From assembly GCA_046498405.1 (NCBI GenBank), contig JAWOAS010000068.1, positions 1 to 11,589 on the forward strand: 11,589 nucleotides of DNA, in the 5' to 3' direction. Below are positions 6,317-11,589 of the stretch, piece after piece. The DNA comes from T1Sed10-49 sp046498405. GTDB taxonomy: Bacteria; Actinomycetota; Nitriliruptoria; Euzebyales; Egibacteraceae. Position numbers and translations under genes: made by a program. Within the stretch, counting starts at the first letter, position 1; each line of letters opens with the position of its first letter. The notes under the pieces are model-generated. The model was not told the DNA's origin. It was given only the letters and a program-made list of their open reading frames with translations, and did no database searches.

Positions 6317-7114
6317 TCACACCCCGGCGGGGACCTTCTCCTCCTCGGGCGCCTCGGCGAGGTCCTCCTCGACCTCGCGGCGCGCCTGGCGCTCGTCCCA
6401 GCCCAGCAGGAGGAGGTGCAGGACGAGCCCGCCCGTCGACAGGATGACGAAGACGAGGCTCGGCAGCAGCGGGAAGCCCGCGTCGTAGTAGGCGAAGGTC
6501 ATGAAGGTGTTGTCGGGGTCGGTGACCTCGCCGATGGCGTCGGCCTCGACGAGCTCGACGGCGACCATCGGCCGCCCGTTGTCGGCGACGGCGAAGAGGA
6601 TCGGCGTCTCCTCGACGTTGGGCACCCACGTCTCGCCGACGCGCTCGCCGCCCTCCTCGGAGGCGAAGAAGTCGACGATGTCATCCTCGGCGTCCTCGAG
6701 GAGGTCCTCGTCGACGTCCTCGGGCGGGGTCTCCGTCCAGCCGTCGGGGTAGTCGCCGGCGACGTCGTAGGCGGGCCGCTCGGCCACGAGGCTGTCCTCG
6801 GCGAAGGGGACCCACTTGGGCTGGTAGTAGTCGAGCGGCTGGCCGGGCAGGTTCTGCGGGCCGCTGAAGGCGGGCACGCCCGGCGCGCCGAAGGCCCAGA
6901 ACAGGCTCATGAAGGAGAGGAAGCCGAAGAAGGCCGTGGCCTGCACGAGGTAGGCGCGGCGCGCGCCGAGGTTCGAGCGCAGGAGCATGAACACGCCGCC
7001 GAAGAGGAAGAGGATGCCGACGGGCAGGGCGATCTGGCTGCGCCAGTCGTCGGGCGGGACGAACTCCTCGCTGGCCAGGACGAGGAGGTCGGCAAGGCCG
7101 GCCAGCTCTGCCAT
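6317..7114 (-). CDS. Membrane protein of unknown function embedded in the b6c operon (265 aa)
   Basis: I do not recognise the family. Hydrophobic helices are visible at about 27-46, 53-76 and 214-237. Between helices 2 and 3 lies a polar region of about 135 residues beginning WAFGAPGVPAFSGPQNL. It contains a very acidic patch (PEDVDEDLLEDAEDDIVDFF, residues 131-150). The C-terminal 28 residues are charged and probably cytoplasmic, which would place the middle domain outside. There is no cysteine, CxxCH or clear metal site; one histidine (H233) is in helix 3. The ATG at 7114 shares one base with the cytochrome c stop (TGATG), with GGAGG upstream. That tight coupling directly after the diheme cytochrome suggests a subunit, docking partner or assembly factor of the complex rather than a soluble enzyme. 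This role is inference from position only. Confidence 0.85.
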   Translation of the reverse strand: MAELAGLADLLVLASEEFVPPDDWRSQIALPVGILFLFGGVFMLLRSNLGARRAYLVQATAFFGFLSFMSLFWAFGAPGVPAFSGPQNLPGQPLDYYQPKWVPFAEDSLVAERPAYDVAGDYPDGWTETPPEDVDEDLLEDAEDDIVDFFASEEGGERVGETWVPNVEETPILFAVADNGRPMVAVELVEADAIGEVTDPDNTFMTFAYYDAGFPLLPSLVFVILSTGGLVLHLLLLGWDERQARREVEEDLAEAPEEEKVPAGV

Positions 7115-8169
7115 CAGGACCCTCCTGCCGCGGCCGCCTCAGCGGTCTGCTCGTCGTCGCCGTCCCCGTCGCCCCCGTCGTCCCCGTCGTCGTCGCCCCC
7201 GTCGCCGTCGTCGCGGGGCACGTCGTCGGGCCCGCGCTCGACGCCGGGGGTCTGGTAGCGCTCGAAGTCCTCGTCGAGCTCGTCGGGCTGCAGGGCGCGG
7301 AGGTGGTCGACGACGGCGTCGAGCTGGTCGTCGTCGAGGAGGCCCTCGTTGTAGAACCAGCCGTTCTGGAACGCCGGCATCGTCGTGCCGGTCCCGACGA
7401 TGATGCCGTTGCGCAGGATGCCCTTGACCCCGTCCTCACCGTGGCGCTCGAGCGCCCCGACGAGCGTCGGGCCGACCCGGCCCTGCCCCTCGGGGCCGTG
7501 GCACATCGCGCAGTTCGCGGTGTAGAGCGCCTCGCCGTCGAGGTCGGTGGCCGCCTGCGCGGTCTCCTCGGCCTCCTCGGGCGCGTCCTGGTTGACGAGG
7601 AGCCAATCGGTGACCGCGCGGATCTCGGTGTCGGTGAAGGGCCCCTGGTAGGCCCGCCCGTAGGCGGGCATCGGGGTGCCGGGCCGGCCGCGCTGCAGGG
7701 TCGTGGTGATGAGGTCGCGAACGTCGTCGACGTTGTCGTTGTCCTCGTAGCGCGTGACGATCGAGCGCAGGTTCGGCGCCGGCCAGGTCTCGCCCTCCTC
7801 GTAGGGGTGCGGTGCGGCACCGCCGCGCGCCGCCGAGCCGTGGCACTCGGCGCAGTTGGCCTGGTAGAGCTCCTCGCCCTCGGCCACCGAGGAGGTGAAC
7901 TGGGTCGCCTCGGCGTCCTGGATGCGGTTCTGCTCGGCGACCCAGTAGACGGGCACGAAGACCGCGAAGAAGGCGACGAGGACGAGGCCCCACCCCATGT
8001 AGCGCTCGACGACGCTCTTCTCGAGCTCCTCGTCGGAGTAGCCGGGGCGCATCGCCGGGGGGACGTTCTCGTAGCGGCGCTTGCCGCGGGTGCCCGCGAA
8101 GGCGAGCAGGCCGACGACGAGCAGGCTCGCCACGAGCAGGATCCCGATGAGCAGCAGCGCAGGGGTCAC
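7114..8169 (-). CDS. Membrane-anchored diheme cytochrome c, electron-accepting subunit of the b6c complex
   Basis: Two c-type heme sites are visible: CAECH (residues 106-110) and CAMCH (220-224). Each is followed by a likely axial methionine, M167 in GTPMPAY and M264 in GTTMPAF, so there are two class-I-like domains. Helices at 4-24 and 60-78 enclose a basic cytoplasmic loop (GTRGKRRYENVPPAMRPGYSDEELE), so both domains lie outside, anchored from the N-terminal side. This differs from QcrC of mycobacteria, whose anchor follows the heme domains, and from Bacillus QcrC, where a cytochrome c is fused to subunit IV. The last ~40 residues are an Asp/Gly-rich tail. The start is GTG at 8169 with AAGGA 7 nt upstream, 88 nt after the Rieske gene. 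It should pass electrons from the Rieske centre to an oxidase or mobile carrier. Confidence 0.93.
   Translation of the reverse strand: MTPALLLIGILLVASLLVVGLLAFAGTRGKRRYENVPPAMRPGYSDEELEKSVVERYMGWGLVLVAFFAVFVPVYWVAEQNRIQDAEATQFTSSVAEGEELYQANCAECHGSAARGGAAPHPYEEGETWPAPNLRSIVTRYEDNDNVDDVRDLITTTLQRGRPGTPMPAYGRAYQGPFTDTEIRAVTDWLLVNQDAPEEAEETAQAATDLDGEALYTANCAMCHGPEGQGRVGPTLVGALERHGEDGVKGILRNGIIVGTGTTMPAFQNGWFYNEGLLDDDQLDAVVDHLRALQPDELDEDFERYQTPGVERGPDDVPRDDGDGGDDDGDDGGDGDGDDEQTAEAAAAGGS
7151..7215. repeat. Low-complexity GTC/CCC tract coding an Asp/Gly tail
   Basis: On the plus strand this stretch is a run of irregular GTC and CCC triplets. Read on the minus strand it gives residues about 320-340 of the diheme cytochrome c, almost only Asp and Gly. 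The irregular triplet pattern suggests slippage-prone growth and a tail whose length may vary between strains. Confidence 0.65.
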
Positions 8170-8257
8170 GGGCGCGTCCTTGGGCTCGGGCGGCCTCGGG
8201 CGCCGGCGGGCGCGGGCCGCGGCGGGCGGTGCGGTCTCGTGGTGGGGGGCGCGGCGC

Positions 8258-9058
8258 TCATGTGCAGTGCGGTCCCTGGGGGGGCTGCTCGAGGGTCTGC
8301 GCGCCGCGCGAGGGGCCGGTGACGATCTCGGAGGTGTCGAGCAGCAGCGTGCCGTCGTCGGCGATCTCGACGCGGAAGCGGTCGAGCCCGCGCGCGGCCG
8401 GCCCGCTCATCCACTCGCCCCAGCGGTTGTACTGCGAGCCGTGGCAGGGGCACTCCCACCACTGCGAGGTCGAGCACCACGGCACCGCGCAGCCGAGGTG
8501 GACGCAGACCTGGTAGAGGGCGAGCACGCGCGCCTGCCCGCCGTCAGTGATGTCGGCGTACTGGCCCTCGGGATCCTCATCGGGGTCGTAGCGCACGAGC
8601 AGCGCCCGCCCCGGGGGGTACTCGAAGCGACCATCGTTGGCGTCGATCTCCTCGAGGATCGCCTCCTCGGTGTCGACCTCGAGCACGGCGCCGAAGCCGC
8701 CGCGCACGTCCGGCCAGAGGTAGGCCAGGGTTGCCGTGCCGAAGCCGCCGACCGCCCCGAGCGCGGAGACCCCGAGCGCGCCGCGCAGGAAGGTGCGCCG
8801 GCTCGGCCCGCGCCGGCCCCCCGAGGCCTCGCCCGCCTCGCCCTGAGTGGCCGCGCCCTGCCCCGAGGACCCCCCACCCTGGGCGGCCATGAGGGCGGTC
8901 TGCGGGCAGCCGGCGCAGCCGCCGGGGCCGCCGCCGGCCAGCGCCGCGGCCGGCACCGGACGGGTGACGAGGCGTCGCAGCCACCAGCGGCCGGCGAGCG
9001 CCGCGACGACGAGCGTGAGCCCGAGGCCGGCGGCGACGATCGCGAGGGTCTCCAGCAT
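8258..9058 (-). CDS. qcrA: Rieske [2Fe-2S] protein with double N-terminal membrane segment
   Basis: This is the iron-sulfur subunit that takes the first electron from menaquinol at the outer Qo site. Box 1 is CVHLGC (C185, H187, C190) and box 2 is CPCHGS (C203, C205, H206). C185, H187, C203 and H206 should bind the cluster, and C190-C205 should form the disulfide. A Tat-type anchor lies at residues 86-115 (SRRTFLRG followed by a hydrophobic run), fitting export of a folded cluster. Ahead of it is an extra helix at 4-22 and a Gly-rich loop with a CxxC (GGCAGCPQ, C48/C51). Streptomyces and mycobacterial Rieske proteins also have extra N-terminal helices, but three in total. The ATG at 9058 has AGGAGG overlapping the upstream stop; the gap is 15 nt. 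At 266 aa it is longer than simple Rieske proteins. Confidence 0.94.
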   Translation of the reverse strand: MLETLAIVAAGLGLTLVVAALAGRWWLRRLVTRPVPAAALAGGGPGGCAGCPQTALMAAQGGGSSGQGAATQGEAGEASGGRRGPSRRTFLRGALGVSALGAVGGFGTATLAYLWPDVRGGFGAVLEVDTEEAILEEIDANDGRFEYPPGRALLVRYDPDEDPEGQYADITDGGQARVLALYQVCVHLGCAVPWCSTSQWWECPCHGSQYNRWGEWMSGPAARGLDRFRVEIADDGTLLLDTSEIVTGPSRGAQTLEQPPQGPHCT

Positions 9059-9073
9059 GGGTGCTCAGGCCTC

Positions 9074-9898
9074 CTAGAGGACGAACCAGATGCCCTCGGC
9101 CCAGGGCCAGGTCCAGTTGAACCCGGGTCCCCGGAAGAAGGAGCCGATGAGGGTCAGGGTCGCCGCGCCGACGAGGAACATCGTGAAGAGGGCGTAGGCG
9201 GTCTTGCGGTTCTCCGGCTTGACCGACGGGTTCTTGTCGAGGTAGGGCAGGAGGATGAGCCCGATGAGCCCGACGATGCCAGGGATCGTCACCCCGGCGA
9301 TCATCGGGTGGAAGTAGGCGAGCAGCTCCTGCAGGCCGAGGAAGTACCACGGGGCCTTGGCGGGGTTCGGCGTGACGTTGGGGTTGGCGAGCTCCTGCAG
9401 CGGCGCGGGCGCGAACGCGCTGAAGGCCATGACGAACGTGAGCATCGCGAGCAGGGCGACGAACTCCGCGCCGATGAGGTGCGGCCAGGTGTAGACCTTG
9501 TCGGCCTGCTGTGCGGCGATGCGCTGCGTGCCGCTGGGCTGGGCCATCTCGAGGCGCCGGGTCGGCGAGAGCCCCGCGAAGTGCGCCTCCTCGCCCCGGT
9601 CGCGCTGGGCGAGCGCGGCGGCGACGCGGGCCTTACGCTCCTCGGCGGTCATCGGCCCGCCCGAGGCCGCGCCGACGCCGACGGGCTCCTTGGCCGGCGT
9701 GGGGGCGCCGTCGCCGTTGCCGGTCGGCGCGTCGCCGTCGCCGGCGGACGCATCCCCGCCTCCGGCGGGCTCCTCGGTGGCCTCGCGCTGCTTGCGCACC
9801 GCCGCGGCCTTGGCCTTGGCCCGGGCGATGCGCTCGGGCTTGCCGGCGGCGATGAGGCGGTCGTAGGTCTCCTGGTCGAGGTCGTCGCGCTCAGCCAT
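9074..9898 (-). CDS. Cytochrome b C-terminal half (b6f subunit IV-type) with long N-terminal extension
   Basis: This subunit completes the split cytochrome b and forms part of the Qo site. Three helices are visible at about 140-160, 205-220 and 235-253, the number expected for subunit IV (PetD-like). The Qo signature region is NPAKAPWYFLGLQELLAYF (178-196), with APWY where PEWY is usual. Before the first helix lie about 130 residues not present in plant or cyanobacterial subunit IV. They comprise an acidic start, a basic helical stretch (KPERIARAKAKAAAVRKQR, 20-38), a Gly/Asp/Pro linker, then a second charged segment (TAEERKARVAAALAQRDRGEE). The ATG at 9898 has a strong GGAGG 8 nt upstream. 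It lies 96 nt after the b6-type gene and 15 nt before the Rieske gene. Family assignment is firm; the role of the extension is unknown. Confidence 0.92.
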   Translation of the reverse strand: MAERDDLDQETYDRLIAAGKPERIARAKAKAAAVRKQREATEEPAGGGDASAGDGDAPTGNGDGAPTPAKEPVGVGAASGGPMTAEERKARVAAALAQRDRGEEAHFAGLSPTRRLEMAQPSGTQRIAAQQADKVYTWPHLIGAEFVALLAMLTFVMAFSAFAPAPLQELANPNVTPNPAKAPWYFLGLQELLAYFHPMIAGVTIPGIVGLIGLILLPYLDKNPSVKPENRKTAYALFTMFLVGAATLTLIGSFFRGPGFNWTWPWAEGIWFVL

Positions 9899-9943
9899 GC
9901 GCTGCTCCTCCTCGGCGGCCGCGGGGCGGCGTCACCGCAGGCC

Positions 9944-9958
9944 CGCCGCTGCGCGGCG
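9944..9958 (-). other. Small hairpin between the two halves of split cytochrome b
   Basis: The 96-nt gap between the b6-type gene and the subunit IV gene contains a perfect 6-bp stem, CGCCGC/GCGGCG, with a 3-nt loop. It lacks a T tract and lies well before the ribosome binding site. It could stabilise mRNA ends or be chance in very GC-rich DNA. No small gene is evident in the gap. Confidence 0.3.
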
Positions 9959-9994
9959 TCGTCGTGGGGTGGGCGGTCGGGGTCGTCATCGCCA

Positions 9995-10762
9995 CTAGAG
10001 GGGTCCGGAGATGCCGCCGTCCTTGCGGATCCGCCAGAAGTGCACCGCGAGGAAGATCGTGAGGACGAACGGCAGGAGTAGGACGTGGAGGACGTACCAG
10101 CGGATGAGCGTGTCGGGGCCGATCTCGACGCCGCCGAGCACGAGGAACTCGACCTGCTCGCCGAAGACCGGGGTGAAGCCCGCCATGTTCGTGCCGACGG
10201 CGAAGGCCCACAGCGCGAGCTGGTCCCACGGCAGGAGGTAGCCCGAGAACGACAGGAGCAGGGTCAGCAGCAGCAGGACGACGCCGACGACCCAGTTGAA
10301 CTCCCGCGGGGGCTTGTAGGCGCCGTGGTAGAAGACCCGCGCCATGTGGAGGAACACCGTGAAGTTCATGAGGTGCGCGCTCCAGCGGTGCATGGAGCGC
10401 ACGAGGTCGCCGAACTGCACGGAGGTCCGCAGCTGCTCCATGTCGAGGTAGGCGAGCTCGTTGCCGGGACCGGCCGCCGGCCGGTAGAAGAACATGAGGA
10501 AGATCCCGGTGATCGTGAGCATGATGAAGAGGAAGAAGCTCAGGCCGCCGAGGCAGTAGGTGTAGGAGAGCTTGAGCCCGTGCCGCTTCACCTTCACCGG
10601 GTGGAGGTGGTAGAGCAGGTTGTTCATCGACGCGAGCGCGCGGTCGCGCGAGGTGTCGCGGTAGCCCTTGCGGTAGATCGACCCCGGCCGGAAGATCGAC
10701 TTCCAGACGACGGTGTCCTGCAGCTTCGCCTTGGCCTCGGGCGGTGAGGGGATCGTCGGCAT
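9995..10762 (-). CDS. qcrB: Cytochrome b6-type subunit of menaquinol:cytochrome c oxidoreductase
   Basis: This is the N-terminal, diheme half of a split cytochrome b. The four heme ligands are H125 (SMHRWSAH), H139 (FLHMARV), H226 (VLHVLLLP) and H241 (AVHFWRIRKDG). The spacings of 14 and 15 residues are those of b6; bc1-type proteins have 13 and 13 or 14. Other b6-like signatures are SGYLLPWDQLALWA (172-185) and YTYCLGGLSFF (67-77), whose C70 aligns with the cysteine that carries covalent heme c(i). Four helices sit at about 72-92, 128-147, 156-176 and 222-243. The first 65 residues are polar and basic, longer than in plant b6. The ATG at 10762 follows AGAGGA closely. It is preceded by the 159-aa gene (46-nt gap) and followed by subunit IV, so the full cytochrome b is made from two adjacent genes. 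Confidence 0.95.
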   Translation of the reverse strand: MPTIPSPPEAKAKLQDTVVWKSIFRPGSIYRKGYRDTSRDRALASMNNLLYHLHPVKVKRHGLKLSYTYCLGGLSFFLFIMLTITGIFLMFFYRPAAGPGNELAYLDMEQLRTSVQFGDLVRSMHRWSAHLMNFTVFLHMARVFYHGAYKPPREFNWVVGVVLLLLTLLLSFSGYLLPWDQLALWAFAVGTNMAGFTPVFGEQVEFLVLGGVEIGPDTLIRWYVLHVLLLPFVLTIFLAVHFWRIRKDGGISGPL

Positions 10763-10776
10763 GGTTCCTCTGGCTG

Positions 10777-10802
10777 CGGTCTCGGGGTTCGGTCTCGGGG
10801 TC
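10777..10802. repeat. 13-bp tandem repeat in the leader of the b6-type gene
   Basis: Two adjacent copies of a 13-nt unit (plus strand CGGTCTCGGGGTT, then CGGTCTCGGGGTC, 12 of 13 identical) fill most of the 46-nt gap upstream of the ribosome binding site. They are direct, not inverted, repeats and form no obvious hairpin. They could be a binding site or a simple duplication. Confidence 0.6.
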
Positions 10803-10808
10803 TGCGGG

Positions 10809-11288
10809 CTACTGGCCGGCGTGCGTGCTCGCGCGCTCGGGCTCGTCGGGGGCGAGCGCGCGCGGGAAGCGCTTCTGGGTCCACACCGCGACGAAGCCCA
10901 TCGCGGCGATGGCGACGAAGGTCACGCCCATGACGACGCTGTCACGGAAGACGTTGTAGAAGTCCGCGACGAGGACGGTGCCGCCGACGGCGATCTCGGC
11001 GGGGACGACCGTCCCCTCGAGCAGGGGGCGCTCGCCGTCGGCGAAGAACACCCAGGCCGACGGCAGGATGGCGAAGAGCCAGAAGGCGCCGAGGAACGCC
11101 GCGAAGGCGCCGAGGAACGCCGCGACCCAGCCGACCTCGCCGCGCAGGCGGTAGGCCCCCGCGGCGAGCACCGCGATGAGGAGGACGCTGCCGACGCTGA
11201 CGGCCGCGCCCTGCCAGCCCTCGCCGAACTCCCAGAGCGCCCGCATGACCTCCGGCAGCGCCGCGAAGAAGTCGCGCACCACGCCCAA
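10809..11288 (-). CDS. Membrane protein of unknown function, first gene of the b6c operon (159 aa)
   Basis: I do not recognise the family. A short N-terminal segment rich in aromatic and acidic residues (VVRDFFAALPEVMRALWEF) may lie along the membrane. Helices follow at about 27-44, 54-80 and 117-137. The loop at 82-115 is polar with some aliphatic residues; the C-terminus is short and charged. Helix 2 contains an exact duplication of AAFLGAF, which makes it unusually long. The only initiation codon after the in-frame stop and before GTG 11282 is TTG at 11288, which has AGAGGG 6 nt upstream; GTG at 11282 or 11279 are alternatives. There is no cysteine or heme motif. It is the first gene after the candidate promoter and 46 nt before the b6-type gene, so a structural or assembly role for the complex is the simplest guess, by position only. 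Confidence 0.8.
   Translation of the reverse strand: MGVVRDFFAALPEVMRALWEFGEGWQGAAVSVGSVLLIAVLAAGAYRLRGEVGWVAAFLGAFAAFLGAFWLFAILPSAWVFFADGERPLLEGTVVPAEIAVGGTVLVADFYNVFRDSVVMGVTFVAIAAMGFVAVWTQKRFPRALAPDEPERASTHAGQ
11082..11123. repeat. Perfect 21-bp tandem duplication inside the 159-aa gene
   Basis: Two exact, adjacent copies of a 21-nt unit (11082-11102 and 11103-11123). The unit is a multiple of three and codes for a duplicated seven-residue stretch AAFLGAF within predicted helix 2. Base-for-base identity suggests a recent event. Confidence 0.85.
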
Positions 11289-11419
11289 CGCCTGCCCTCT
11301 CCTCGTCTCGGCGCTTCACCCACGCCCGGTGGGGTCTGAGCCCGGCCCGGTCGGCACCCGGTGGCCGCGCTCGGCCGCCGTCGCCGGGGGCTGGGCTACC
11401 AACCCTCACCGCAGGGCTG

Positions 11420-11449
11420 ATCGTACCGATGGCCGGGGCCGATCGCCAA
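11420..11449 (-). promoter_or_regulatory. Candidate promoter of the respiratory operon
   Basis: On the minus strand TTGGCG (11444-11449) is followed after 18 nt by TACGAT (11420-11425). These fit a housekeeping sigma -35/-10 pair, with TAnnnT as in actinobacteria. A transcript would start near 11412 and leave a leader of about 125 nt before the TTG at 11288. The stretch is one of the few less GC-rich patches in the window. No operator or riboswitch could be recognised in the leader. Confidence 0.42.
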
Positions 11450-11515
11450 CCCGGTCGGGGACGAAGGTCCCGGGCCCGCAGGGGACGCGAGACTGCCCGC
11501 CGCATCGAGGCCGGG

Positions 11516-11589
11516 CTAGGTGTCGATCGCGTAGGCGAACAGCCCTGCCGGAACCGCCCAGGCCTTGCCATCAGAGACGTCGAGGACGT
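11516..11589 (-). CDS. Unrecognised protein, C-terminal end (partial)
   Basis: On the minus strand a reading frame enters from the right edge and stops at TAG (11516-11518). Its last 23 residues include LDVSDGKAWAVPAGL and end FAYAIDT. The composition (mixed aromatic, acidic and aliphatic, with no Arg/Pro/Ala shadow bias) looks like genuine protein. The family cannot be named from so little. A 227-nt gap separates it from the next gene, and a likely promoter lies in that gap, so it is probably a separate transcription unit. Confidence 0.5.
   Translation of the reverse strand, partial: VLDVSDGKAWAVPAGLFAYAIDT

Noticed and set aside
6240..6629. Extending the tlpA-like protein upstream by 130 residues
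   Set aside because: The extension overlaps the 265-aa gene, is Arg/Gly/Ala-rich, and would bury the lipoprotein signal peptide that begins at 6239.
7151..7215. Possible CRISPR-like or satellite array
   Set aside because: The repetition is triplet-level and in frame with a coding Asp/Gly tail; there are no spaced identical repeats.
8081..10081. A 666-codon open frame on the plus strand
   Set aside because: It lies opposite the cytochrome c, Rieske and subunit IV genes, which have clear cofactor motifs. The translation is Gly/Arg/Ala/Glu-rich with no domain; it is a GC-driven shadow.
11457..11472. Hairpin GGGAC-GAAG-GTCCC as terminator of the right-edge gene
   Set aside because: Only five base pairs and no T tract; such short stems are common by chance at this GC content.
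1..11589. Search for a defence system, phage, toxin-antitoxin or mobile element
   Set aside because: Apart from the isolated DUF234-type ATPase, all recognisable genes are respiratory, maturation or housekeeping. No transposase, integrase, inverted-repeat ends or composition break was seen.

Overview
The window is very GC-rich with strongly GC-biased third positions and dense co-directional genes. It reads as an actinobacterial chromosome. A split, b6-type cytochrome b beside a Tat-anchored Rieske protein and a System II cytochrome c maturation set argues for a deep-branching actinobacterial lineage rather than a Mycobacterium- or Streptomyces-like one, which would carry one long fused QcrB. 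The lineage is inference; there is no rRNA or marker gene here to settle it.

Left part (1-1971, + strand). The window opens in the last codons of an AMP-forming acyl-CoA synthetase-like enzyme, which overlaps by 8 nt a 126-residue two-helix membrane protein of unknown function. After an 84-nt gap comes a stand-alone P-loop ATPase of the ATPase_2/DUF234 type. It converges on the operon to its right.

Main part (1999-11288, - strand, transcribed right to left). Ten tightly packed genes look like one respiratory operon: a 159-aa membrane protein, a cytochrome b6-type subunit, a subunit-IV-type cytochrome b C-terminal half, a Rieske protein, a membrane-anchored diheme cytochrome c, a 265-aa membrane protein of unknown function, then TlpA/ResA-like thioredoxin lipoprotein, CcdA, ResB and CcsB (CcsA/ResC family). 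The first half encodes a menaquinol:cytochrome c oxidoreductase (b6c-type complex III). The second half carries reductant across the membrane, keeps apocytochrome cysteines reduced, and exports and ligates heme. The operon therefore makes both a c-heme enzyme and the machinery that attaches its hemes. A candidate promoter lies at 11420-11449. A second, much weaker one may sit just before tlpA.

Right edge (11516-11589, - strand) holds the last 23 codons of an unrecognised protein.

Most interesting points: the b6-type subunit keeps the cysteine that in cyanobacterial/chloroplast b6 and Bacillus QcrB carries the extra covalent heme c(i); the Rieske protein has a second N-terminal membrane helix and a CxxC ahead of its Tat anchor; subunit IV has a 130-residue soluble N-terminal extension and APWY in place of PEWY; and two unrecognised membrane proteins (159 and 265 aa) are embedded in the operon as candidate new subunits or assembly factors. 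I saw no CRISPR array, tRNA, rRNA, insertion sequence or clear foreign DNA.
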